From Rhodanobacteraceae bacterium (GTDB lineage Bacteria; Pseudomonadota; Gammaproteobacteria; Xanthomonadales; SZUA-5), in contig JADJPR010000022.1 in the NCBI GenBank assembly GCA_016713135.1, forward strand, positions 186,001 to 250,000: DNA of 64,000 bases, given 5' to 3'. The notes beneath the pieces were generated by a model. The model was not told where the DNA came from, searched no databases, and saw only the letters and a list, made by a program, of their open reading frames with translations. The translations under genes and the position numbers were made by a program. The stretch's first letter is position 1. The number at the start of each line of letters is the position of its first letter. Shown piece after piece: positions 21,545 through 29,144 of the stretch.

Positions 21545-21895
21545 ATGTCGCGCATGCTGCTGCTGATTGCCGGACTGCTGGTGGGCCTGCACTGGTTCGC
21601 CAACCGCGGTCCGGCGCCCGGCGATCCGCGCATCGGAGCTTCCGATGGCGACATCACCATGTTGTCGGCCACCTGGTGCGGCTATTGCGACGCGCTGCGC
21701 CGTGACCTGGATGGCATGGGCGTGCGGTACAAGGAACTGGACATCGAGGACGGCGCCGCTGGCGAGGCTGCCTTCGATGCCATCGGCGCACGCGGCGTGC
21801 CGGTGCTGCTGGTGGGCCAGCAAGTGATCAACGGTTATGACCCCGAGCGTTCCCGCAACCTGATCGTGGCCGCCGGCCACGCCGTCAATCGCTGA
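21545..21895 (+). CDS. Membrane-anchored glutaredoxin-like protein
   Basis: This 116-residue protein has an N-terminal hydrophobic helix (MLLLIAGLLVGLHWFA) acting as signal anchor, then a thioredoxin fold with C-G-Y-C (MLSATWCGYCDALRR), the cis-proline segment ARGVPVLLVG and a final GYDP region. This is a glutaredoxin-type layout exposed to the periplasm. It starts 20 bases after the aminotransferase, so the two may be co-transcribed. Confidence 0.8.
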   Translation: MSRMLLLIAGLLVGLHWFANRGPAPGDPRIGASDGDITMLSATWCGYCDALRRDLDGMGVRYKELDIEDGAAGEAAFDAIGARGVPVLLVGQQVINGYDPERSRNLIVAAGHAVNR

Positions 21896-21935
21896 AGATT
21901 CACTCCCTACTACGAACCCTGCAGAGGAATTCACC

Positions 21936-22925
21936 ATGAAAGCCCCCGTTCGTGTCGTCGTCACCGGTGCCGCCGGCCAGATCGGCTATGCCTTGCTGTT
22001 CCGCATTGCCGCGGGCGACATGCTCGGCAAGGACCAGCCGGTCATCCTGCAGTTGCTCGAAATCACCCCCGCGCTGCCAAACCTGGCCGGCGTGGTGATG
22101 GAACTGAACGATTGCGCCTTCCCGCTGCTGCACGGCGTGGTGCAGACCGATGACCCGAACGTCGCCTTCAAGGACGCCGATTACGCGCTGCTGGTCGGCG
22201 CGCGTCCGCGCGGTCCGGGCATGGAGCGCAAGGACTTGCTCGAAGCCAATGCCGCGATCTTCTCGGTCCAGGGCAAGGCGATCAACGACCACGCCAGCCG
22301 CAGCATCAAGGTGCTGGTGGTCGGCAACCCGGCCAACACCAATGCGCTGATCGCGCAGCAGAACGCCCCGGACATCGATCCCGGCCAGTTCACGGCGATG
22401 ATGCGCCTGGACCACAACCGCGCGATCAGCCAGCTGGCCGAGAAAACCGGCGCGCTGAACACCGACATCAAGCGCATGATCGTATGGGGCAACCACTCCG
22501 CCACCCAGTACCCGGACATCCACCACACCACCGTCCGCGGCCAGAGCGCCACTGCGCAGGTCGACTCGGCGTGGTACCGCGAGACCTTCATCCCGACCGT
22601 GCAGCAGCGCGGCGCGGCGATCATCAAGGCGCGCGGCGCGTCCTCCGCGGCGTCGGCGGCGGGCGCGGCGATCGACCACATGCGCTCCTGGGCGCTCGGC
22701 ACCGACGAGGGCGACTGGGTCACCATGGCGATCCCGTCCGACGGCAGCTACGGCATCGCCCCCGGCGTGATCTACGGCTACCCGGTGACCTGCGCGAACG
22801 GCCAGTACAGCATCGTCCAGGGCCTGTCGGTAGACGATTTCTCGCAGGCGCGCATGAGCGCCACCGAGAAGGAGCTGCGCGAAGAGCGCGCGGCCGTGGA
22901 GCATCTGTTCCCGAAGAAGCAGTGA
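21936..22925 (+). CDS. mdh: Malate dehydrogenase
   Basis: This 329-residue NAD-dependent enzyme interconverts malate and oxaloacetate. It has TGAAGQIGYALLFRIA for NAD binding, GARPRGPGMERKDLLEAN, VVGNPANTNALIA, MRLDHNRA with the substrate arginine, and the catalytic histidine in WGNHSATQYPD. Length fits the family. AGAGGA precedes ATG 21936. Its last codons (AAGAAGCAGTGA) are also the seed of the tandem repeat that follows. Confidence 0.96.
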   Translation: MKAPVRVVVTGAAGQIGYALLFRIAAGDMLGKDQPVILQLLEITPALPNLAGVVMELNDCAFPLLHGVVQTDDPNVAFKDADYALLVGARPRGPGMERKDLLEANAAIFSVQGKAINDHASRSIKVLVVGNPANTNALIAQQNAPDIDPGQFTAMMRLDHNRAISQLAEKTGALNTDIKRMIVWGNHSATQYPDIHHTTVRGQSATAQVDSAWYRETFIPTVQQRGAAIIKARGASSAASAAGAAIDHMRSWALGTDEGDWVTMAIPSDGSYGIAPGVIYGYPVTCANGQYSIVQGLSVDDFSQARMSATEKELREERAAVEHLFPKKQ

Positions 22926-23407
22926 AAGGTGAAAAGTAAAAAGTGAAAGGGGGAAGTGAGGGGCGAGCTTTGGCTCTCTTTCACTTTTCACCTTTCACTT
23001 TTTGCCCTGCTTGCCTCACAACTCACAGTCATCGCCGAGAGAAGCAGTGAATAGTGAAAAGTAATTGGTGAAGGGATGAAGTGAGGGGTGAGCTTTGGCT
23101 CCCTTTCACTTTTCACCTTTCACTTTTTGCCCTGCTTGCCTCACAACTCACAGTCATCGCCGAGAGAAGCAGTGAATAGTGAAAAGTAGTGAAGGGATGA
23201 AGTGAGGGGCGAGCTCCGGCTCCCTTTCACTTTTCACCTTTCACTTTTTACCCTGCTTGCCTCACAACTCACAGTCATCGCCGAGAGAAGCAGTGAATAG
23301 TGAAAAGTAATTGGTGAAGGGATGAAGTGAGGGGTGAGCTCTGGCTCCCTTTCACTTTTCACCTTTCACTTTTTACCCTGCTTGCCTCACAACTCACAGT
23401 CACCGCC
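22915..23407. repeat. Four ~122-bp tandem units with TTTTCAC hairpins
   Basis: The gap after mdh is a tandem array with units starting near 22915, 23037, 23160 and 23281. Each unit has GAAGCAGTGA, then GTGAAAAGT words, a G-rich stretch (GAAGTGAGGGG), the complementary CTTTCACTTTTCACC arm and CTGCTTGCCTCACAACTCACAGTCATCGCC. The first unit begins in the last codons of mdh, and the last runs up to the ATG of the next gene. So the duplicated block joins the 3' end of one gene to the leader of the next. Copies differ by a few substitutions and small indels. Confidence 0.9.
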
Positions 23408-23815
23408 ATGTCCGAAAGCTACTACATCACCCTCGAACAGAACCTCGATGAGATCGACATCATGCCGGCCGGCAAGGCGCTGGCGAAGATGATGGACCGG
23501 ATCGACGAGATCACCGACGACATCGGCGTGACCCGGCTGTCGGACTTCATCGGCGGCGAGAGCGAGGATTTGTCCGAGATCGCCGAGCAGGAAGGCTGGG
23601 ACCTCGGCGGCTTCGGCTCCAGCCATGGCGGGCAGCAGTGGTTCGATGCCGGCGACGGCCTCGACACCGTGCGCGCGCTGGCCGGCTACATCGAGTCCGA
23701 CCCCGATTCGATCAAGCGCGCCAAGGCACTGCTGGAAGAGTTGAAGGAATTCGAGAAGGTGCTGGAGATCGCACAGCAGCACAACGTGCGCTTCCGCCTC
23801 GAAGCGGATTACTGA
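23408..23815 (+). CDS. Conserved-looking small acidic protein of unknown function
   Basis: This 135-residue acidic, soluble, mostly helical protein starts MSESYYITLEQNLDEIDIM. The central GGQQWFDAGDGLDTVRALAGYIE and final EELKEFEKVLEIAQQHNVRFRLEADY segments look like a real folded protein, and codon use matches the neighbours. The open frame continues upstream into the repeat array, but ATG 23408 directly follows the repeated leader. No family recognised. Confidence 0.75.
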   Translation: MSESYYITLEQNLDEIDIMPAGKALAKMMDRIDEITDDIGVTRLSDFIGGESEDLSEIAEQEGWDLGGFGSSHGGQQWFDAGDGLDTVRALAGYIESDPDSIKRAKALLEELKEFEKVLEIAQQHNVRFRLEADY

Positions 23816-23819
23816 ATGG

Positions 23820-23951
23820 CGGCAACTGGCGGTTAGCACCTGGCGATTAGGGCGCTTGGGCGCAGCAGTCTCGCTGTTCGTCGATCATCCCCTGCAGCAG
23901 AACGCGATTTTGGCGCCCTAATCGCCAGTCGCCAGTCGCCAGTTGCCAGTC
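23820..23951. repeat. CGCCAGT inverted word array
   Basis: The gap before prpB has GGCAACTGGCGG...CTGGCGATTAGGGCGC (about 23820-23862) and its complement GGCGCCCTAATCGCC followed by CGCCAGT heptamers and GTTGCC (about 23912-23951). The arms enclose about 50 bp. Confidence 0.75.
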
Positions 23952-23964
23952 CCAAGGAGCCCCC

Positions 23965-24846
23965 ATGTCCCACCATTCTGCCGGCGCCCGCATGCGCGCC
24001 GCGATGGCCAGCGAGAAGCCGCTGCAACTGCCCGGTGCGATCAACGCCTATGCCGCCATGCAGGCCGAGCGCGCAGGCTTCAAGGCGCTGTATGTCTCCG
24101 GCGCCGGCATCGCCAACGCCAGCTACGGCCTGCCGGATCTCGGCATGACCAGCCTGGACAATGTCTGCGAGGACATCCGCCGCATCAGTGGCGCCACCGA
24201 ATTGCCGCTGCTGGTGGATGCCGACACCGGCTGGGGCGCGGTGTTCAACATCCAGCGCACGGTCAAGGAATTCATCCGCGCTGGCGCCGCCGCCTGCCAC
24301 ATCGAGGACCAGGTGCAGGCCAAGCGCTGCGGCCACCGGCCGGGCAAGGCGGTGGTGGCGAAGGAAGACTTCGCCGACCGCATCAAGGCCGCCGTCGACG
24401 GCCGCATCGATGACCAGTTCATGATCGTCGCGCGCACCGACGCGCTGGCGGTGGAAGGCATCGATTCCGCCATCGAGCGCTCCGTCGCCGCACAGGAAGC
24501 CGGGGCCGATGTGATCTTCGCCGAAGCCTGCACCACCATCCCCGAGTACCAGAAGTTCATCTCCGCGCTGAAGATCCCGGTGCTCGCCAACCTCACCGAA
24601 TTCGGCAAGACCCCGTATTTCACGGTGGATGAATTGGGCGAGATCGGCGTTGCGATGATCATCTACCCGCTGTCGGCCTTTCGTGCGATGGCCAAGGCCG
24701 CCGAAGGCATCTACGGTGCGATCCGCAACGAGCGCACCCAGAAGAGCGTCGTCGACCGCATGCAGACCCGCATGGAGCTGTACGAGGTCCTCGGGTATCA
24801 CGCTTACGAGCAGAAAATCGACTCTTTGTTTGGGAAGGGCAGCTGA
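23965..24846 (+). CDS. prpB: 2-Methylisocitrate lyase
   Basis: This 293-residue isocitrate-lyase-family enzyme splits 2-methylisocitrate into pyruvate and succinate in the methylcitrate cycle. It has LYVSGAGIANASYGLPD, LLVDADTGWG, HIEDQVQAKRCGHRPGK (K-R-C-G-H with the catalytic cysteine), ARTDALAVEGID and FAEACTTIPEYQKF. Short length and these motifs favour PrpB over longer isocitrate lyases. AAGGAG precedes ATG 23965. prpC follows after a repeat-filled gap. Confidence 0.94.
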   Translation: MSHHSAGARMRAAMASEKPLQLPGAINAYAAMQAERAGFKALYVSGAGIANASYGLPDLGMTSLDNVCEDIRRISGATELPLLVDADTGWGAVFNIQRTVKEFIRAGAAACHIEDQVQAKRCGHRPGKAVVAKEDFADRIKAAVDGRIDDQFMIVARTDALAVEGIDSAIERSVAAQEAGADVIFAEACTTIPEYQKFISALKIPVLANLTEFGKTPYFTVDELGEIGVAMIIYPLSAFRAMAKAAEGIYGAIRNERTQKSVVDRMQTRMELYEVLGYHAYEQKIDSLFGKGS

Positions 24847-24895
24847 GGAAACCGGGTTGTCGGTTGTTGGCAGCCACGGCCGGTGCGCCGCAACC

Positions 24896-24975
24896 CTGTG
24901 GGAGCGGCCGCGGCCGCGATCTTTTCAGGCGGCCGTTTGATGAAGATCGCGGCTGAAGCCGCTCCCACAGAAGCC
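24896..24975. repeat. REP-type hairpin
   Basis: TGTGGGAGCGGCCGCGGCCGC is followed about 30 bp later by GCGGCTGAAGCCGCTCCCACAG; the GTGGGAGCGGC/GCCGCTCCCAC ends pair. It is the same class as the array at 28728-29045 and as REP elements common in Pseudomonas and Xanthomonas relatives. Confidence 0.8.
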
Positions 24976-25009
24976 GCTCCGCCAATATCGTCGCTGTGTG
25001 GGCGCGCTG

Positions 25010-25212
25010 CCAACAACCAACAACCAACAACCAACAACCAACAACCAACAACCAACAACCAACAACCAACAACCAACAACCAACAACCAACAACCAACAA
25101 CCAACAACCAACAACCAACAACCAACAACCAACAACCAACAACCAACAACCAACAACCGACAACCGACAACCGACAACCGACAACCGACAACCGACAACC
25201 GACAACCGACAA
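25010..25212. repeat. 29-unit heptamer array (21 CCAACAA + 8 CCGACAA)
   Basis: A perfect head-to-tail array: CCAACAA 21 times (25010-25156), then CCGACAA eight times (25157-25212). The complementary seed GGTTGTCGGTTGTTGG lies upstream at about 24855-24870, just after the prpB stop. The two word variants match the two halves of that seed. The array contains no stop codon in the forward frames and one frame reads on into prpC. It is in the prpB-prpC gap (24847-25277), which otherwise holds only the REP hairpin. Confidence 0.97.
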
Positions 25213-25277
25213 CCGGCCGTCAACCAGATTCCGCGCCGACACCACACAACAAGGCGCCAGCCACAAGAGGAACCGCC

Positions 25278-26432
25278 ATGTCCGACCCCGCCCAGATCCT
25301 GCCCAAGGCCAAGAAGTCCGTCGCGCTGTCGGGGGTTGCCGCCGGCAACACCGCGCTGTGCACCGTGGGCCGCAGCGGCAATGACTTGCAGTACCGCGGC
25401 TACGACATCCACGACCTCGCGAAGCACGCCTGCTTCGAGGAAGTGGCGCACCTGCTGGTGCACGGGCACCTGCCCACAGCCGCCGAGCTGAAGGCCTACA
25501 AGACCAAGCTCAAGCGCTTGCGCGGGCTGCCGGCGGTGGTGCAGGACGCGCTGGAGATGCTGCCGCCAGCCACCCATCCGATGGACGTGATGCGCACCGG
25601 CGCCTCTGTGCTGGGGGCGGTGTTGCCGGAGAAGGAGTCGCATCCGCTGGCCGAAGCGCGCGACATCGCCGACCGCCTGATGGCGAGCTTCGGCTCGATG
25701 CTGCTGTACTGGTACCACTTCAGCCATTCCGGCTCGCGCATCGATGTCGAGACCGATGACGACAGCATCGCCGGCCATTTCCTGCACCTGCTGCACGGCC
25801 GTCGTCCGGGCGAGCTGCACACCCGGGCGCTGGACCAGTCGCTGATCCTGTACGCCGAGCACGAGTTCAACGCCAGCACCTTCACCGCACGCGTGATTGC
25901 CGGCACCGGGTCCGACATGTATTCGGCGGTCACCGGCGCGATCGGCGCGCTGCGCGGCCCGAAGCACGGCGGTGCCAACGAGGTGGCGATGGAAATCATC
26001 GCGCGCTACCGCAGTGCCGACGAAGCCGAGGCGGACATCCGTGCGCGCGTCGAGCGCAAGGAGATCATCATCGGCTTCGGCCACCCGGTCTACACCGTGG
26101 CCGACCCGCGCAACGTGATCATCAAGGAAATCAGCCGCACGCTGTGCGAGGACGGCGGCAACCGCCGGCTGTTCGCGGTCTCCGAGCGCATCGAATCGCT
26201 GATGTCGGAACTGAAGAAGATGTTCCCCAACCTCGATTGGTACAGCGCTTCCAGTTACCACATGATGGGCGTGCCGACCGCGATGTTCACCCCGCTGTTC
26301 GTGATTTCGCGCACCTCCGGCTGGTGCGCGCACATCATCGAGCAGCGCCAGGACGGCAAGATCATCCGTCCGAGCGCGCACTACACCGGCCCGGACGAGC
26401 GCCCCTGGGATCCGATCGAGCAGCGCGGATGA
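25278..26432 (+). CDS. prpC: 2-Methylcitrate synthase
   Basis: This 384-residue citrate-synthase-family enzyme condenses propionyl-CoA with oxaloacetate. It shows the short form of the family (no N-terminal extension), LQYRGYDIHDLA, GPKHGGANEVAM with the catalytic histidine, IIGFGHPVYTVADPR and FVISRTSGWCAHIIEQR. Together with prpB this supports propionate use. ATG 25278 follows AAGAGGAACC. An open frame extends further upstream through the heptamer array, but that extension has no family counterpart. Confidence 0.93.
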   Translation: MSDPAQILPKAKKSVALSGVAAGNTALCTVGRSGNDLQYRGYDIHDLAKHACFEEVAHLLVHGHLPTAAELKAYKTKLKRLRGLPAVVQDALEMLPPATHPMDVMRTGASVLGAVLPEKESHPLAEARDIADRLMASFGSMLLYWYHFSHSGSRIDVETDDDSIAGHFLHLLHGRRPGELHTRALDQSLILYAEHEFNASTFTARVIAGTGSDMYSAVTGAIGALRGPKHGGANEVAMEIIARYRSADEAEADIRARVERKEIIIGFGHPVYTVADPRNVIIKEISRTLCEDGGNRRLFAVSERIESLMSELKKMFPNLDWYSASSYHMMGVPTAMFTPLFVISRTSGWCAHIIEQRQDGKIIRPSAHYTGPDERPWDPIEQRG

Positions 26433-27235
26433 AAGCGCCGGCGTGCGGGTTGGTGTGCCTGGCGCTGGCCGCCGGCGCACCGGCGCGCCCGGTACTGGAC
26501 CGCGCCACGCTGGAAATCGGCGTGGGCGCCAGCGAACTCGGCGGCAAGGTCGCGGTCAACGGCAGCGCCGGTGTGCTCGGCACCGATATCGACATCGGCC
26601 GCGACCTGGATATCGGCGGCCGCGACCGCGGCAAGCTGTTCGCGGCCACCTGGAGCCCGTGGGAACGCCACGAGTTCGGCGCGCGCGTGCAGCGCTTCGG
26701 CCGCAATGGCGAGCGCACGATCAGTCGCGAGATCGTGTTCGACGACGAGGTTTTCGTTGTCAACTCGCGCGTCGAAGGCGCCATCGAGCTGGACCTCTGG
26801 TCGCTGGACTACACCGGTTGGGTGATTGCGCAGGAAGGTCGCGCGCTGGGGCTCAGCGTGGGCGCGCTGCAGTACCGCCTGGGGCTGAGCCTGGCGGCGC
26901 GCAACCTGCCGGGCGGCGCGCAGCCGGCGCCGGTCGAAGCCGAGGTCAAGGAAGACCTGCCGGTGCTGGTGCTCGGCGCCGAGTACCGCGAAGCGCTGGG
27001 AGACGACTGGCGCCTGGTGTTGCGCGGATCGGTGTTTCAGGCCGACATCAACCGCATCGACGGGACCGTCTATACCTTCGATGGCGGCGTCGAATACTCG
27101 ATGGGACCGCACGCGACCCTGGCGCTGCGCTACTCGGCTACGCGCCTGGATGCGCACACGCGTCGCGAGGACCTGAAGGGCCGGTTGCGACTGGACCTGG
27201 AAGGCCTGCAGGGTGCGCTGATCTGGCGCTGGTGA
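26429..27235 (+). CDS. Predicted outer-membrane beta-barrel protein
   Basis: This 268-residue protein has a signal-like N-terminus (MKAPACGLVCLALAAGAPA) and then alternating amphipathic strands such as KLFAATWSPWERHEFGARVQRFG, YRLGLSLAARNL and HATLALRYSATRL, ending in aromatic ALIWRW. This is a barrel pattern. ATGA overlaps the prpC stop, so it is probably co-translated, although a role in propionate metabolism is not evident. No specific family recognised. Confidence 0.65.
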   Translation: MKAPACGLVCLALAAGAPARPVLDRATLEIGVGASELGGKVAVNGSAGVLGTDIDIGRDLDIGGRDRGKLFAATWSPWERHEFGARVQRFGRNGERTISREIVFDDEVFVVNSRVEGAIELDLWSLDYTGWVIAQEGRALGLSVGALQYRLGLSLAARNLPGGAQPAPVEAEVKEDLPVLVLGAEYREALGDDWRLVLRGSVFQADINRIDGTVYTFDGGVEYSMGPHATLALRYSATRLDAHTRREDLKGRLRLDLEGLQGALIWRW

Positions 27236-27236
27236 A

Positions 27237-28718
27237 ATGCTGATCATCCCGCTGCACCAGCCGCTGACCCTGGCCCGCTTCCCGTGGATCACGGCCGCGC
27301 TGATCCTGCTGAACGTGCTGATTTTCCTGGGGCCGCAGGCGCGCGACCAGCGCGCCTACACCAACGCTGCTGAGCAGTACCAGCGCAGCGGTTTGGTCGA
27401 ACTGGAGCTGCCCTGGTTGCAGAAGCACCTGCGCTCGCAGGGGCGCGACGACCTCGCGACGATGCTCGGCGCGCTGGGTGAGCCGATGCGCTCGCGCGCC
27501 GCGGTCGAGATCCAGGCGCTGGACGCGAGTTTTGCCGAGCGCATCCGCGGAGCGCCCTTCTTCAAGGTCGGCGACGAGCGTCTGGCCCAGTGGCGCGCCG
27601 ATCGCGCCGTGTTCGAATCGCAACTTGCGCTGGCGTTCACCCCGCGCCACGCGCTGTTGTTCCATGACCCGACACCGTGGCGGCATTTCTCGTCGATGTT
27701 CCTGCACGGCGATGCGATGCACCTGATCGGCAACATGGTGTTTCTGGCGCTGCTGGGCCTGATGACCGAGGCCGCGCTCGGGCCTTGGCTGTTCCTCAGC
27801 GTGTACCTCGTCGGCGGCTTTGGCGCCGGGGCGGTCAGCGTGCTGCGTCACTTCGGCGAATTCGGCAGCCTGCTGGGGGCATCCGGCGCCATCGCCGCGC
27901 TGATGGGCGCCTGCTGCGTGGTCTGGGGCATGCGCAAGGTGCGCGTGTTCTACTGGTTCTTCGTGATCTTCGACTACGTGAGGGTGCCGGCGCTGTTCCT
28001 GCTGCCGGTGTGGCTGGGCTGGGAACTGTGGCAGATGTGGTCCAGCCCCGATTCGCGCGTGGCCTTCGATGCGCACGCCGGCGGCATCATCACTGGCGCG
28101 CTTGCCACTTTCGCCATCCGCAAACTCGGCTGGGAGCGGCGCGCGGTGATGGACGAGGGTGCCGCAGCCGCTGCAGAGGCCGAGTTGCCAGACCTCTACG
28201 GCGCCACCCGCAGTGCGCTCGGCAAGCTGGAGTTCGCTGCCGCTCGCGAACTCAGCGAGCGCCTGGTGCGCCAGCATCCCGGCGAGCGCGAGGCCTGGCG
28301 ATTGCGCATGCGCGCCTGGCGCGACCGCTCGCAGGAGCCGGCCTTCCATGAGGCCGCGCGGCGCCTGCTGGTGGACAAACTCACGCCCAACGCCAGCCTC
28401 GACGAAGACATTGCGCAGTTCAACGAATACCTGACGCTGAGCGCCCAGCGTCCGCGGCTGTCAGCGGACGATCTGGTCCTGATCGGCACCCGTTGGCTGG
28501 GCGGCGGGCGTCTGCAGGCCGCCGAACCCATCGTCATGGTGTTGCTCAATGCCCCCGAGCCCACCGAGCCCGCGCGCAAGCTCGCCGTGCGTCTCGCACT
28601 TTCCTGGCATGAGGCCGGTGATCAGCCTGCGTTCCAGCGCATCGCCGGAAGGCTTTACCAGCGCTGCCCGGACAGTCCGGAGGCATCCCGGTTGCAGCGG
28701 CTGCTGGGCGAGGGGTAG
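27237..28718 (+). CDS. Rhomboid-family intramembrane serine protease with helical C-terminal domain
   Basis: This 493-residue membrane protein has a first membrane helix near residue 20, a soluble insert of about 120 residues, then the rhomboid core: HGDAMHLIGNMVFLALLG, the catalytic serine in LLGASGAIAALMG (about residue 215) and the partner histidine in FDAHAGGIITG (about residue 280). The last 190 residues are helical and TPR-like (RQHPGEREAWRLRMRAW). Rhomboids cut membrane proteins within the bilayer; the added domain could present substrates. It starts one base after the barrel gene's stop. Confidence 0.88.
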   Translation: MLIIPLHQPLTLARFPWITAALILLNVLIFLGPQARDQRAYTNAAEQYQRSGLVELELPWLQKHLRSQGRDDLATMLGALGEPMRSRAAVEIQALDASFAERIRGAPFFKVGDERLAQWRADRAVFESQLALAFTPRHALLFHDPTPWRHFSSMFLHGDAMHLIGNMVFLALLGLMTEAALGPWLFLSVYLVGGFGAGAVSVLRHFGEFGSLLGASGAIAALMGACCVVWGMRKVRVFYWFFVIFDYVRVPALFLLPVWLGWELWQMWSSPDSRVAFDAHAGGIITGALATFAIRKLGWERRAVMDEGAAAAAEAELPDLYGATRSALGKLEFAAARELSERLVRQHPGEREAWRLRMRAWRDRSQEPAFHEAARRLLVDKLTPNASLDEDIAQFNEYLTLSAQRPRLSADDLVLIGTRWLGGGRLQAAEPIVMVLLNAPEPTEPARKLAVRLALSWHEAGDQPAFQRIAGRLYQRCPDSPEASRLQRLLGEG

Positions 28719-28727
28719 CCACCAGAA

Positions 28728-29045
28728 CATCGCCGCTGAAGCGGCTCCCACAGAAGCGCCGGTTGCCGTGGCTGTTGTGGGAGCGGGCTTTGCCCGCGAT
28801 CTTTGCTCCTTGCTCTCTGGGGCCAGAGAAATCGCCGCTGAAGCGGCTCCCACAGAAGCGCCGGTTGCCGTGGCTGTTGTGGGAGCGGGCTTTGCCCGCG
28901 ATCTTTGCTCCTTGCTCTCTGGGGCCAGAGAAATCGCCGCTGAAGCAGCTCCCACAGACGCGCCGGTTGCCGTGGCTGTTGTGGGAGCGGGCTTTGCCCG
29001 CGATCTATGCTCCGAGTTGGCCACCAGAACATCGCCGCTGAAGCG
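28728..29045. repeat. REP pairs in 102-bp tandem repeat (three full units plus a partial)
   Basis: Units start near 28731, 28833, 28935 and 29033 (102, 102 and 98 bp apart). Each has CGCTGAAGCGGCTCCCACAG, a spacer, and TGTGGGAGCGGGCTTTGCCC, so that TCCCACA and TGTGGGA can pair as in two-REP clusters. The rest of the gap before icmF (28719-29144) holds only a possible -10 box (TAGAAT, about 29106). Confidence 0.9.
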
Positions 29046-29144
29046 GCTCATAAGGGCTTCGGCTTCCGGGTCCAGCCATGGCCACTGCCGCCCCGACGCC
29101 CAAGCTAGAATCGGTCGCTCAGTCCTGACGACGCCGGAGTCCGC

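Noticed and set aside
22915..23407. CRISPR array
   Set aside because: The units are about 122 bp, directly adjacent, without unique spacers, and no cas genes are present.
24996..25277. A protein start with repeated QQPTTNN residues fused to PrpC, or LLVVGCW repeats on the minus strand
   Set aside because: Both are translations of the heptamer DNA array; PrpC has its own ATG and ribosome site at 25278, and the family has no such extension.
28728..29045. CRISPR array
   Set aside because: Repeats and the sequences between them are identical from unit to unit; these are tandem REP pairs.
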